A stretch of 64,000 bases of DNA from Bradyrhizobium sp. LTSP885 (GCF_000938305.1 NZ_JYMT01000038.1:1-64000), one strand, 5' to 3'; numbered from the stretch's first letter, positions 25,388-34,699 are shown. Numbers and translations are program-made. Notes: a model not told the origin generated them from the letters alone.

Positions 25388-26260
25388 CTACTTCCCCTCC
25401 GCGCTTCCCCCCACCGGCCGCACCGGATCGCCTTCGCGCAGCAGCGCGCCGGCGCGGGCGACCACGATCTCGCCCTCCTGGATGCCCTCGCGGATCTCGA
25501 CCTGGCCGGCCGCCATCAGCCCGGTCTCGACCCGCCGCGTCTCGACGCGGTCGCGGCGCACCACCTGCACCACGGTGCCGGCGGTGGAATAGAGGATCGC
25601 GGTCAGCGGCACCGCGACGCCGCAGCTCTGCCCGGTCTTGATCAGCGCGCGGCCCGACGAATTCACCAGCAGGCGCCGGTTGCTCGCGATCGCCAGGAAC
25701 ACCTGGCCGAGCTGGCTGTTCGGCTCCACCGTCGGCGCGATCCGCCGCACCCGCCCGTCGACATCGCCCGCGCCCGAGATCTTGATCTGCGCGGTCTGGT
25801 TGGCCTGCAGTTTTCCGATGTCGCGCATCGGCACCATGCCGACCAGATCATATTCGCTCTTGGTGATGATCGAGAACAGCGCCTCGCCCTTGGCCGAGGC
25901 CGGCGAGCCGACGATCGCCGTCGAGGCCGAGATCGTGCCCGCCACCGGCGCCGTCACATTGATCGAATTGTTGCCGTCGTTCAGCCGCGCCAGCATCTGC
26001 CCCGCGGTGACGCTATCGCCGGGATCGGCCAGCACCTCCGCCACCTTCAGCCCGAACTTTTCCGGCCGAACCTGCTGCTCGTCGCGCGGCAGCACCAGGC
26101 CGGACACCTCGACGATATTGCTGAAGCAGAATTTCGAGGCTTTGAGGACGGTGACGGCGGCGCCTTTGGGGGTGGCTTCGGGCTCGCCGGCAGCAAGCGC
26201 GGCGAGCGAAATCATCATCGAAGCAACCAGGGCGGACGCGCACGCAAGACGTGACATCAT
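25388..26260 (-). CDS. Orphan RND-type periplasmic adaptor protein
   Basis: HlyD/AcrA-like membrane-fusion protein of about 290 residues: signal peptide (MMSRLACASALVASMMISLAALAAG), a barrel-sandwich half (SGLVLPRDEQQVRPEKFGLKVAEVLADPGDSVTAGQMLARL) and a beta-barrel (GQVFLAIASNRRLLVNSSGRAL). There is almost no coiled-coil hairpin. It closely parallels the adaptor at 44174-45091, including CFSNIVEVSG versus CFSDMVRVTG, but no pump gene is next to it. An alternative ATG at 26329 has a better ribosome site (AAGGAAGAA) but gives an over-long n-region, so the start is open. Confidence 0.8.
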   Translation of the reverse strand: MMSRLACASALVASMMISLAALAAGEPEATPKGAAVTVLKASKFCFSNIVEVSGLVLPRDEQQVRPEKFGLKVAEVLADPGDSVTAGQMLARLNDGNNSINVTAPVAGTISASTAIVGSPASAKGEALFSIITKSEYDLVGMVPMRDIGKLQANQTAQIKISGAGDVDGRVRRIAPTVEPNSQLGQVFLAIASNRRLLVNSSGRALIKTGQSCGVAVPLTAILYSTAGTVVQVVRRDRVETRRVETGLMAAGQVEIREGIQEGEIVVARAGALLREGDPVRPVGGSAEGK

Positions 26261-26702
26261 CGGCGTTTCATTCCTAAAAACGTAGCGCTTTCGAGCGAAG
26301 TGAATGCCGGTTCGCGTGAAGAAGCCCATCAAATATTCTTCCTTACTGAATACCAGATGTCCGCCTTCGGAGCTAGGCGCCAAGCCTCTGCGCCATCAAG
26401 GATGAACGCCCGCCGCGCAACCGTGCGCTGGGTCACAATGGGCAAGAATGCGCCCTCTGAGTATTTTCAAAGGTGGATCGGTTCGCGCAACTCGGACGCA
26501 TCGCGTCGCGAGATTGCGAATGCACATCTCCACTCGGCTGTTTGAACGGTGAATCCGGACGAAGCCCCGTCATTGCGAGGAGCGTGAGCGACGAAGCAAT
26601 CCATGCTTCCGCTGCGGCGCAATGGATTGCTTCGCGGAGCCTGTCATCGGGCGCGCATTCGCGCGACCCGTTGGCTCGCAATGACGGTGAGAAAGTACAG
26701 CG
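26261..26702. other. 442-base gap, one repeat, no gene recognised
   Basis: Between the adaptor start and the small helical protein. The right third is the repeat at 26567-26687; positions 26261-26383 are an open extension of the adaptor frame. I see no further gene, terminator or clear operator in 26384-26566. Confidence 0.5.
26567..26687. repeat. Palindromic repeat, 'CGTCATTGCGAG' family
   Basis: CCGTCATTGCGAGGAGCG ... TTGGCTCGCAATGACGG, nearly identical to 18782-18905 including the inner CATCGGGCGCGCATTCGCGC. Confidence 0.85.
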
Positions 26703-26960
26703 CTACTCCGCGGCCGTCTTCTTCACGCGCTTGGCGGCCTTCGGCTTGGGGGGCGGGGGCGGGTTTTCCGCGAGTTCGCGGGCGTCGTCGGCCTCTTTGG
26801 CCTGGCGGAGCGCGCGCAGCCGGTCCATGTTCTTGCGCACGGCGGTGGCCTGGCGCTCGACGTCGGCGATCGCGCGTACGCCTTCCTCGGCTGCAAGCCG
26901 CTGGCGGTGCGATCGGGCGAGGCTCTCGGGCGAGGGGTCGGCTTGCTTCCTGGTGGCCAT
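26703..26960 (-). CDS. Small charged helical protein, unknown
   Basis: Unknown protein of 85 residues; start at 26960 behind AGGATG. Highly charged and predicted to be one long helix (SLARSHRQRLAAEEGVRAIADVERQATAVRKNMDRLRALRQAKE), with a Pro-rich and Lys-rich tail (PPPPPKPKAAKRVKK). There is no membrane or signal sequence. The tail could bind nucleic acid or acidic surfaces, but this is only composition. It lies downstream of the cold-shock gene on the same strand, 173 bases away. Confidence 0.6.
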   Translation of the reverse strand: MATRKQADPSPESLARSHRQRLAAEEGVRAIADVERQATAVRKNMDRLRALRQAKEADDARELAENPPPPPKPKAAKRVKKTAAE

Positions 26961-27133
26961 GGTCATCCTGTTGTTGGGCAGTCTGCGATCAAGGCTACAA
27001 ACCGACGCGCCAAAGCCCGCCCAATCCTTCGATCGAGCGGGCCGCGTGGTCATTCCAGTACATCCGTGGAATGACGCTCGGGCTCGAGCATGTTCTGCCG
27101 CGACGAGCGCGTCAGACATGCTCAGGCTAGGAC

Positions 27134-27343
27134 TTAGGCCAGCGAGAGATTCTCGGCGCTGGTCTTGCCACGCATCTTGTCGGTCTTCAGTTCGAACGAG
27201 ACCTTCTGGCCTTCGGCCAGGCCGGAAAGACCGGCACGCTCGACAGCGCTGATATGAACGAACACATCGCTACCGCCGTCGTTGGGCTGGATGAAACCAA
27301 AGCCCTTCTGGCCGTTGAACCACTTCACAGTACCTGTAGGCAT
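27134..27343 (-). CDS. Cold-shock protein (CspA family)
   Basis: Single-stranded nucleic-acid binding protein of 69 residues with both RNP motifs: KGFGFIQ and DVFVHISAV. The start at 27343 is set by GGAGAAGAG and by the standard MPTGTVKWFNGQKGFGF beginning. Several paralogues are normal in these bacteria, so cold induction is not assured. The 210-base leader region upstream is G+C-rich and could hold regulatory structure. Confidence 0.93.
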   Translation of the reverse strand: MPTGTVKWFNGQKGFGFIQPNDGGSDVFVHISAVERAGLSGLAEGQKVSFELKTDKMRGKTSAENLSLA

Positions 27344-27505
27344 CTTCTCTTCTCCAAAAGCGCATACGCGCATCATCGCGCAAATCTGCGCATCACCAAT
27401 TCAACTGACGATGTTCTTTGGAAAAGGGCCGCTTGGACCATTCAACAAGGCGCAACGGCTAATCGAATGACCGCAATATACACACTTTCCCCGAGAAGAC
27501 AAGGT

Positions 27506-27538
27506 ACGGGCCGGGGCGGGAACCCGCCGCCGGCCCGT
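27506..27538 (-). terminator. Strong GC hairpin after the Cys-rich small gene
   Basis: ACGGGCCGG / CCGGCCCGT stem with inner GGCGGG / CCCGCC, just downstream of the minus-strand gene ending at 27554. The following sequence has only a weak T tract (ACCTTGTCTTCT), so termination efficiency is uncertain. Confidence 0.55.
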
Positions 27539-27553
27539 CGCCTGTACGTCTCG

Positions 27554-27919
27554 TCAGTCAGCCTGGACGCAGGCGCAGCCGAAGAAACCCTCATCAGGAA
27601 AGCTCGTCTTCCAGCATTGGACCTCCGGGGCCCCCTCGCAGCTGCCGATGCACTCCATGCCGTCGTCGTTACCCTCGCACCTGCGGCCGGACGACGGATT
27701 GTCGGGAAAATCCGGGAATGCCATGCGCAGGATCCTGAGCTTGTCCGCCCAGGTTGCCGGCTCGACGTATTTCTTGCCCTTGTCGTCGCGGACGAAGAAG
27801 CCGTAGGGAAACCGAACGTCGCCGAGATTGACCCCGCTCAACGCCTTGGCGGCAGCGTTGTTGGGGTCGCGGGCTTCAGCTGCGGTCATGAACGTGATGC
27901 CGTTGCGCACAAATGCCAT
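27554..27919 (-). CDS. Cys-rich small protein, unknown
   Basis: Unknown protein of 121 residues; the start at 27919 is supported by GGAGG. The first half (MAFVRNGITFMTAAEARDPN..., VRFPYGFFVRDDKGKKYVEPATW) is soluble; the second half has six cysteines (RRCEGNDDGMECIGSCEGAPEVQCW and FFGCACVQAD), suggesting metal binding or disulfides. No signal peptide is seen, so metal binding is the likelier of the two. It lies between the cyclase gene and the cold-shock gene and probably has its own promoter. Confidence 0.6.
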   Translation of the reverse strand: MAFVRNGITFMTAAEARDPNNAAAKALSGVNLGDVRFPYGFFVRDDKGKKYVEPATWADKLRILRMAFPDFPDNPSSGRRCEGNDDGMECIGSCEGAPEVQCWKTSFPDEGFFGCACVQAD

Positions 27920-28030
27920 TGGTCGCCTCCGTTGAAGATGCGGAGATACTATCAGGCACTCTCGGGTTGTTTTGTTAAACGGCTCACAATTGGAGATGGA
28001 TTGGAAACGAAACGGCACCCGGACGGCGGC

Positions 28031-30463
28031 TCACTCCGCAGCAGTCGCTTCCGCAGCGGGCTCGTCCTTCCAGCGCAGGATCTCGGCGGCGAGGATCGGA
28101 TGATTGAATCCCTTCAGCACCAGATCGTCGATCGCGCAGCCCTCGACGTAAGGCTCGACCATGCCGAAGACGCGGCGGCTGACCACGATCTGGTTGGCCT
28201 TGGCCTCGCCGCATAGCCGGGAGGCGAGGTTGGTGACGCTGCCGATCGCGGCATATTCCAGCCGCTGCTCGAAGCCGACCTGGCCGAGCGTGGCATAGCC
28301 GACCGCGATGCCGATGCCGAAGCCGAGTGTGTGGCCGCGGTTGCGCCAGCGTTCGGTCAAGGGGCCGATGGTGTCGCGCATCTCGACCGCCATCTTCACC
28401 GCGCGCGCAGTGTGGTCGTCGAGCTGGATCGGCGCGTTGAACAGGATCATCACGCCGTCGCCGGCATATTTGTCGAGCGTGCCCTCATATTTGAAGATCA
28501 GCTTGCCGAGCGCGGCATGATATTCGCGCAGCACGTTCATCGCCTCTTCCGGCTCGGTCGCTTCGGTGAACGCGGTGAAGCCGCGCAGATCGCAGAACAC
28601 GACCGTCACTTCGCGGCGGTGGCTGGCGAGCAGGCCCTCGGGGCTGTCGGAGGAGGCGATCAGTTGCGCCACCTGCGGCGCCAGGAAGCGTTCGAGCCTG
28701 CGGATGCGCTCGATCTCGCCGAGCTGGGTCTCGACCCGCTCCTCCAGCGACTTGTTCCAGTCCTTCAGCTCTTCAGTCTGCTGCTGGAGCTTGTCGGCCT
28801 GCTCGCGCACCGTGCCATGCGCTTGCTCCAGCGCGTGACTCTTGTGGTCCACTTCGGTGAAGAGCCGCGCATTGCGCATCGCCAGCACCGATTGGTGCGC
28901 AAACGTCTTCATCAAGCCGATCAGATTGGTCGGGAAGTCGCCGGTCGCCTTGCGCAGCACCACCAGCGAGCCGAGCACGCCCTGCTGGTCGACCAGCGGC
29001 ACCACCAGCACCGAGTGGAAGCCGGCGCCGACCACGACGTCGCGCAGCGGATTGTCGGGGATCTCAGTCAGATCGGGGAATGTCAGCGGCTCGCCCTTCG
29101 CGGCGGCCTCGGCCAGCGGGCTGCCGACTTCCGCGATCGCGCGATGGCTGCCTTCGGCCTGCTTGTCGATGCCGATCGATTCCGTCAGGTTGAAGCTGCG
29201 GCTTGCTGCATCGTAGCCATAGATCAGCACGGCGTCGGCATGGGTGATCTCGAGCGCGCGGGCGGCCACCGTCGGCAGCACGGCGTTGAGATCGAGCGAG
29301 GACGACACCGCGCGGCCGACCTCCTCCAGCACCTTCAGCTCGTTGATCGATTGCGCCAGATCGCGCGTGCGCTCCTTCACCTTCCATTCGAGGTCGGAAT
29401 AGGTCTCGGCAAGCTGCCCGGCCATGCTGTTGAACTGGCCGGCGAGTTCCTCCAATTCGTCCGCGGTCTTGACCTCGATGCGGTGGCCGAAATCGCCCGC
29501 CCCCAATCGTCGCGCGCCGGTGCGCAGCGCCGTGATCGGCACCAGCATGCGCCGCGCCAGGATCGTGCCGGCGATGATCGCGACCACAAGGCCGAGCGCG
29601 ATCAGAAGCGCGATGCGCACCAGCTGGTCGCGGATCGGCGCCAGCGCCTGCGCGGTCGGCTGCTCGAAGAACACGAACCAGCCGAGCTTGGGCATCGCGC
29701 GCGCGGTGGTCAGCACGGCGTTGCCGTCGCTGTCGGTGCCGGAGGCGACAGTTGCGCTTTCGGATCCAAGCATAGCCGCGACCTGCGGCAGGGCGGAGAG
29801 ATCCCTGCCGAGGTCCGGCCCCTTCGACGAGCTCGCCAGCACGTGGCCCTTGGGATCGACGACATAGGCGAAGGCGAAACGGCCGACCTGGGAATCGCCG
29901 AGGAAATCATTCAGGAAGCGCAGGTCGATCTCGGCCATTGTGACGCCGGCATTGAAGCCGGAATGCTGCTCGCCGATCGACATATACGGCCGCTCGTCGC
30001 GGAAATAGGCCGGCGCGTAGGCGGTGCCGAGGCTGAGCGTGTCGGTGAAGCGCAGGTCGCGGGAGAAGTCGGCGTTGGAGTTCAACGTGACGGTCTGGCG
30101 CGACAGCCGCAGCTCCTCGCGGCCCTGGCCGTTGATGTAGGTGAGCTGGCTCACGGCCGGCACCTGGGCGAGCAGCTGGGTGTAATCGGCGCGGCGCAGC
30201 GCCAGCGTGTTCGAATAGGCCCGCGTCGCCCAGGAGATCTGGCGATCGAGATCGGAGATCGATTGCTCGATGCGCTTGGCGGTGGCGTCCGCCTTCTCGC
30301 CCATCGCGTCCGTCAGTGTGCTCTTGATGCCGCGATAGCTGATCCAGGTTTCGAGCGCGCCGTTGACGGCCAGCACGAACACGACAAGGCCGACGAGGGC
30401 GAGCACATATTTGGCAAACAAGCCCCCGCGCAGGAACCAGACCTTGTCCTTGACCTCGTTCAT
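28031..30463 (-). CDS. Membrane-bound class III nucleotide cyclase
   Basis: Protein of 810 residues expected to make cAMP (or cGMP). Membrane helix (about 15-35), a periplasmic cache-like sensor, a second helix and HAMP (about residue 306, MLVPITALRTGARRLGAGDF), GAF (about 385-540), a coiled coil (HALEQAHGTVREQADKLQQQTEELKDW) and a class III catalytic domain from about 619. The metal-binding Asp are in VFCDLRGFT and YAGDGVMILFN; the Asn/Arg site is in GSVTNLASRL. It is a lone gene; the Crp-family regulator at 32908 and Crp-type sites in the same window suggest a cAMP link, which is inference. Confidence 0.9.
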   Translation of the reverse strand: MNEVKDKVWFLRGGLFAKYVLALVGLVVFVLAVNGALETWISYRGIKSTLTDAMGEKADATAKRIEQSISDLDRQISWATRAYSNTLALRRADYTQLLAQVPAVSQLTYINGQGREELRLSRQTVTLNSNADFSRDLRFTDTLSLGTAYAPAYFRDERPYMSIGEQHSGFNAGVTMAEIDLRFLNDFLGDSQVGRFAFAYVVDPKGHVLASSSKGPDLGRDLSALPQVAAMLGSESATVASGTDSDGNAVLTTARAMPKLGWFVFFEQPTAQALAPIRDQLVRIALLIALGLVVAIIAGTILARRMLVPITALRTGARRLGAGDFGHRIEVKTADELEELAGQFNSMAGQLAETYSDLEWKVKERTRDLAQSINELKVLEEVGRAVSSSLDLNAVLPTVAARALEITHADAVLIYGYDAASRSFNLTESIGIDKQAEGSHRAIAEVGSPLAEAAAKGEPLTFPDLTEIPDNPLRDVVVGAGFHSVLVVPLVDQQGVLGSLVVLRKATGDFPTNLIGLMKTFAHQSVLAMRNARLFTEVDHKSHALEQAHGTVREQADKLQQQTEELKDWNKSLEERVETQLGEIERIRRLERFLAPQVAQLIASSDSPEGLLASHRREVTVVFCDLRGFTAFTEATEPEEAMNVLREYHAALGKLIFKYEGTLDKYAGDGVMILFNAPIQLDDHTARAVKMAVEMRDTIGPLTERWRNRGHTLGFGIGIAVGYATLGQVGFEQRLEYAAIGSVTNLASRLCGEAKANQIVVSRRVFGMVEPYVEGCAIDDLVLKGFNHPILAAEILRWKDEPAAEATAAE

Positions 30464-30597
30464 CCAGCCTCGTCCGCCCCTTCAAATCAACCGGGTGCGC
30501 CGCAGTATGGAGGCTTGTTTAGCACGGATCGGGGGGCCGGGGCGGTGGCCTGGCTCACATGGTTAGCCCCGAATTTTGGCGGGGGAAGCCGGGATTA

Positions 30598-32679
30598 TCA
30601 GCGGTTGAAGAGCTGCCGCAGCACTTCGTTCATCGCCGGATTGTCGTGCTGCTCGGCGGTATCGGCCGGAGCCGGGTTGGCGGGGGCCGGTGGCGCGGCC
30701 TGGGTGAGGCTACGTCCTTGGCTCGACCCTTGACCCGACCCTTGGCTCCCGCGCGCCGCGTTGCCCTGGTTCAGGGTGGAGAGGCCCTGCTGCAGCAAGC
30801 CGCCGATGGTGTCGCCAAGCTGCCCGGCAGGCAAATTGGGCTGGCCGGTGGCGCCGCCCGTGGCCTGGCCGCTGCTGCCGGGCTGCGCGGGCGTCCCGCC
30901 GCCCTGCGCGCCATTGAGAAGATTGGTCAGGCCGCCGAGGCTCTGGCCGAGACCCTGGCCAAGTCCCTGGCCGTTCGGCCCGAACAGGCCCTTGCCCATC
31001 TCCTTGAGCTTGGCATAGGCAGCATCAGGGTTGTCGAGAATGCCTTGGATTTCAGGATAGATCCGCGGGCCGACCCACGGCCCCTCGATCATCACGGGAA
31101 TGCCGAAGCCGACCGGGTTGCCGGCGCGGCCCTGGCCTTCGGTCGTCATCACGAGCTGCGGCTCGACGCGGAACCCGATCTGCCGCGTGTTGAGATCGAT
31201 GGTGCCGACCCCGGTCATCTTCACCAGCGGGCCGACCAGATTGAGATCGGTGGTGACGGCCTGGCCCTTGTCGATCTTGAAGGAGGCCGAGAGCTGGCTG
31301 AGATCGGTCGACTGCGCCTCGCTCTCCTGCCAGCCCGACAGAGTGCCGGCGGTGAGGTTGCGGATCATCTGCGCGACGTTGAGGCCGAGAATCTTGCCGT
31401 CCCGGAACACCGCAAACGCGGTGCCGCCGAGATTGGCGACGATGGCGCGTTCGCTGTTGCCCTGCGAACGGAGGCTGATCCTCGCCTGCATCCGGCCGTC
31501 GAGCCTGTCGAACTCGGCGAGACTCTTGAGCACCGGCAGCGCGCGCACGCCGTTAAGATCGAGCTGCAGCGTGTACGCCGGATTGGTGGTCGAGGCATCG
31601 ATCGTGAGGTCGCCATTGGCGTTGCCCTCATAGGCGCCGAGATTGGCGAGCCGGCCCTTCAGCACGCCGCTGTTGACCGTTGCATCGATCGCCGCCGGCG
31701 CGAAGCGGCCGTCGCCGATCATGAGTTCCGCCGCCGAGATGCGCGCCTGCGCGTCGACATAGTTCAGCGCGTTGAGGTCGATCGAGGCGTTGCTCCAGGA
31801 AGGCTGCGCCGCCGCATCGGGCTGGCTCGCCGTCGTAGCAAGGGTAATCCGCTGGAAGTCGAGATCGAGCTTCACCAGCGGCTTGTTGCTGGCGAAGTCG
31901 ACCGAGGCCCAGCCGGTGAAGCCGCCGTCGCCAAGCGTGCCGGAGACGCCGTTGAACATCACGACGGTGCCGTTCAGCCGCACCTCGGCATTGGCCTTGA
32001 TTGCGCCTGGCAACAGGCCCGGCGCATCGATGCTGATTTCGGTTGGCACGTTCTGCCGCTCCAGCGGCGGCGCAGGCGCGGTGGCCCGGATCTCGAATTT
32101 CAGCGGTCTGTCATTGGCGCGCGCATTGCCCGCGACGACGATCTTGCGGTCGGCGCCGACCGTCACGTCGGCATTGAGCGTCTCGATCCGGTTCTCGACC
32201 CGATCGCGGACATTGGAGAACACGATGGTGCCGCCGGTGACGCTGACATGGCGGATCGTGACGGCGCTTGCGTCTCTGGAAGCTGAGGATTTCGCCGGCG
32301 GATTGTTCTCGCGGATGCGCTCGCGCTGCAGCGGCAAATTGACCACGGGCCGGACGATGACGAGGTCGCTGATATCAGGCTTGCCCGACCACAGGCTCGA
32401 CAGCGTCATGTCGGCCTGGATGCTGCTCGCGGTGAAGCGGTTGTTGATCTCCTGTTCCCGGGGATCGTGCAGCGCGACGTCGCTCAGCGTGAGGGTGATG
32501 GTCGGCCAAAGCCCGATCCTGGCGCCGCCATTGATCGCGAGCTTGTAGCCGGTCTCGCGCTCGACCCGCTCTGTGATCGCCGAGGTCAGGAAACCGGACG
32601 GGATCCCGATCGCCGCGAGCAGCGCGACGATCACGAGCACGACGGCGACGGCGGCCCCGGCAAATTTCAATGCTCTCAT
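30598..32679 (-). CDS. AsmA-family protein
   Basis: Envelope protein of 693 residues with an N-terminal anchor (FAGAAVAVVLVIVALLAAIGIPS) and a periplasmic AsmA/DUF748-like region with repeating beta segments. In this superfamily such proteins are thought to form lipid-transfer grooves between membranes. The last 110 residues are a Gly/Gln/Pro-rich low-complexity tail (GLGQGLGQSLGG...). Start at 32679 placed directly before the anchor, with GGAATGAC upstream. It lies 134 bases upstream of the cyclase gene on the same strand. Confidence 0.85.
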   Translation of the reverse strand: MRALKFAGAAVAVVLVIVALLAAIGIPSGFLTSAITERVERETGYKLAINGGARIGLWPTITLTLSDVALHDPREQEINNRFTASSIQADMTLSSLWSGKPDISDLVIVRPVVNLPLQRERIRENNPPAKSSASRDASAVTIRHVSVTGGTIVFSNVRDRVENRIETLNADVTVGADRKIVVAGNARANDRPLKFEIRATAPAPPLERQNVPTEISIDAPGLLPGAIKANAEVRLNGTVVMFNGVSGTLGDGGFTGWASVDFASNKPLVKLDLDFQRITLATTASQPDAAAQPSWSNASIDLNALNYVDAQARISAAELMIGDGRFAPAAIDATVNSGVLKGRLANLGAYEGNANGDLTIDASTTNPAYTLQLDLNGVRALPVLKSLAEFDRLDGRMQARISLRSQGNSERAIVANLGGTAFAVFRDGKILGLNVAQMIRNLTAGTLSGWQESEAQSTDLSQLSASFKIDKGQAVTTDLNLVGPLVKMTGVGTIDLNTRQIGFRVEPQLVMTTEGQGRAGNPVGFGIPVMIEGPWVGPRIYPEIQGILDNPDAAYAKLKEMGKGLFGPNGQGLGQGLGQSLGGLTNLLNGAQGGGTPAQPGSSGQATGGATGQPNLPAGQLGDTIGGLLQQGLSTLNQGNAARGSQGSGQGSSQGRSLTQAAPPAPANPAPADTAEQHDNPAMNEVLRQLFNR

Positions 32680-32823
32680 GTCGTCATTCCAGACCGGGCA
32701 AGCGGCGTCAGATTGGCTCAGTGGTGGGCCGGCCGATCGCGCGAGATTATCCCGCAAAACCGGACCCCGCTCCAACGCTTGGCTCCAAGGAATGAAAAAA
32801 TATCCGCGGCTTCGGTGAACTTA

Positions 32824-32839
32824 TGTGACGTGTGACACA
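32824..32839. promoter_or_regulatory. Weak Crp-like dyad upstream of the Crp/Fnr gene
   Basis: TGTGACGTGTGACACA keeps the TGTGA half but has a degenerate second half; GTGTGACACAC is also an 11-base palindrome. Its centre is 76 bases before the start at 32908, compatible with autoregulation. Confidence 0.3.
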
Positions 32840-32907
32840 CTTCCATGAGGGTGAACTTTGCTAACCGGCGTTGGCGGGACCGCCGGACTCGATTGGAAGG
32901 CAATAAA

Positions 32908-33582
32908 ATGAGCAAACAGGTCGAATTTGCGGTTATTTTGAAGATGAACCCGATGTTCGCGGATCTCGGCGCGGACGAACTGCAGCGGCTGTCAGGCCTT
33001 TGCCATACCCAGCAGCTCGCGAACGGCGAGGTGCTGTTCCAGAAGGGCGATGCCGGTGACGCGCTGTTCGGGGTCCGCCGCGGCCAGGTCCGCATCGAGA
33101 CCGGCGCCTCCGACGGCAGCCGGCTGACGCTGAACTTCATGGGGCCCGGCGATCTGTTTGGCGAGGTCGCGGTGCTCGATGGCCAGGACCGCACCGCGGA
33201 CGCGACCGCGGGCGAGGCCAGCGAATTGTTCGTGCTGCGGCGTCAGGATTTCCTCACCTTCCTCGAGCAAGAGCCGAAGGTCGCGGTGAGGTTGATCGAA
33301 TTGTTGTGCCAGCGCATCCGCTGGCAGAGCGAGCGCATGGAAGAATCTGTGCTGCAGCCGCTGCCGGTGCGGCTGGCGCGGCGGCTGTGCGCGCTGGCCG
33401 AGGATTACGGTTCCGAGGTGCACATCTCGCAGGAACAGCTCGGCGTCTTCGTCGGCGCCGCGCGCGAGAGCGTCAACCGTCAGCTCCAGACCTGGCGCAA
33501 GGACGGCATCCTCGACCTGCAGCGCGGGCGCATCCTGCTGCACAACATCACCAAGCTGACGACGGTCGCGCGCAACGACTAG
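32908..33582 (+). CDS. Crp/Fnr-family transcription regulator
   Basis: Regulator of 224 residues: N-terminal cyclic-nucleotide-binding fold (NGEVLFQKGDAGDALFGVRRGQVRI... GDLFGEVAVLDGQDRTADATA, a phosphate-cassette-like loop) and a C-terminal winged helix (ISQEQLGVFVGAARESVNRQLQTWRKDGI). There is no N-terminal Cys cluster, so it is not an oxygen-sensing Fnr. Start at 32908 behind GGAAGG; the frame is open 21 codons further upstream but without a ribosome site. The presence of LFGEVAVLDG and R suggests nucleotide binding is possible. Confidence 0.88.
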   Translation: MSKQVEFAVILKMNPMFADLGADELQRLSGLCHTQQLANGEVLFQKGDAGDALFGVRRGQVRIETGASDGSRLTLNFMGPGDLFGEVAVLDGQDRTADATAGEASELFVLRRQDFLTFLEQEPKVAVRLIELLCQRIRWQSERMEESVLQPLPVRLARRLCALAEDYGSEVHISQEQLGVFVGAARESVNRQLQTWRKDGILDLQRGRILLHNITKLTTVARND

Positions 33583-33761
33583 AAACGTTGCGTGCAACGT
33601 GCGCGGGAAGATCGAATCGTCTCGCGCAGTTCGCACGCGTATGCACGCGCGTCCGATTGCTTAAAAGACTTGCTTGCGGGAACCGGCCGCGATCGCTTTG
33701 ATCTTGGCGGGTCCTTGGGGTGACACCCAGCCTTGCTGGCCTCACGCCATCCACCTGCAAA

Positions 33762-33796
33762 CCTCTGCGGTCCTCCCGTTGACCGCAGGGGTTTTT
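33762..33796 (+). terminator. Intrinsic terminator
   Basis: Stem CCTCTGCGGTC / GACCGCAGGGG with loop CTCCCGTT, followed by TTTTTGCTTT. It lies 180 bases after the Crp/Fnr stop; the long stretch before it could be a 3' UTR or a separate small RNA. Confidence 0.8.
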
Positions 33797-33838
33797 GCTT
33801 TCTGCAGATGCGCGTGATGAGCCGTCAGGCGAATACGT

Positions 33839-34699
33839 CTATCGCTGCACGATCTCCGGGTCGGACCAGCGCAGATATTGTCGCGGTGCGGTGCCGAGCT
33901 CGCGCTTGAACATCGCGGCGAAAGCGCTCGGGCTGTCATAGCCGACGTCAAGTGCGACGCAGGTGACGGCCTCACCAGCCCCGAGCCGCGCCAACGCTTC
34001 CAGAAGGCGCACGCGCTGACGCCATGCCGAAAAGCTTTGTCCGGTTTCGCGCCGGAACAAACGTGTCAATGTGCGCCGGCTGAAGTGACAGCGATCCGCC
34101 CATTCGTCGAGCGTGAGAGCCGAACTCGGATCGGCCAGCACCGCCTCGCAGATCGCGGCGAGCCGTGGATCAGGTGGGACCCGCACGTGCAGGGAAACCT
34201 CCGGCATTCTGCCGATTTCGTCGAGCAGGAATTCGACAAGCCGACCGTCGCGCCCGTCGGGGTCGTAACGCGTCGGCATCTGCACCGCCTCCTGCATCAA
34301 CGCTTCAACCAGGGAGGACACCCTGATCAGGCGGCATGTTGCCGGAGCATTCTTCACTTGGTCTCGCGTGACATAGATGGTCTGGATCTCGGCCTCGCCC
34401 CATGCCCGCGACTGGTGCACGATTCCGGCCGGAATCCAGAGGCCGTGGCCGGGCGGCACGACGAAATGGCCACGTTCGGTCTTCATCGAGGTGACGCCTG
34501 CCGTCTGCAGGATGAACTGGTCGCGTCGATGCGCGTGTCGCGCACTCATGCTCTCGTTCGGATAGCTTGCCGCCATCGCCGCGACCGGCCGCTCGACCTG
34601 TTGCAGTTGTCCGGCATAATGCGCCGCGGCCACGGGACCGGATTGCTTGCGGCTGACGCGCAAGTCGACGGTGTCATTTGGTCGCGCTGCGACTTTCAA
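33839..34699 (-). CDS. AraC-family regulator with cupin sensor
   Basis: Regulator of 286 residues. An N-terminal cupin (SARHAHRRDQFILQTAGVTSMKTERGHFVVPPGHGLWIPAGIVHQ) and a C-terminal pair of HTHs (LTLDEWADRCHFSRRTLTRLFRRETGQSFSAWRQRVRLLEAL; VALDVGYDSPSAFAAMFKRELG). I choose the TTG at 34699: it follows AGGAG and precedes the cupin at the usual distance, while an ATG inside (MAASYPNES) would cut the fold and longer frames have no start signal. It is divergent from the peptide-type ABC operon at 34899 and is its probable regulator. Confidence 0.85.
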   Translation of the reverse strand: MKVAARPNDTVDLRVSRKQSGPVAAAHYAGQLQQVERPVAAMAASYPNESMSARHAHRRDQFILQTAGVTSMKTERGHFVVPPGHGLWIPAGIVHQSRAWGEAEIQTIYVTRDQVKNAPATCRLIRVSSLVEALMQEAVQMPTRYDPDGRDGRLVEFLLDEIGRMPEVSLHVRVPPDPRLAAICEAVLADPSSALTLDEWADRCHFSRRTLTRLFRRETGQSFSAWRQRVRLLEALARLGAGEAVTCVALDVGYDSPSAFAAMFKRELGTAPRQYLRWSDPEIVQR

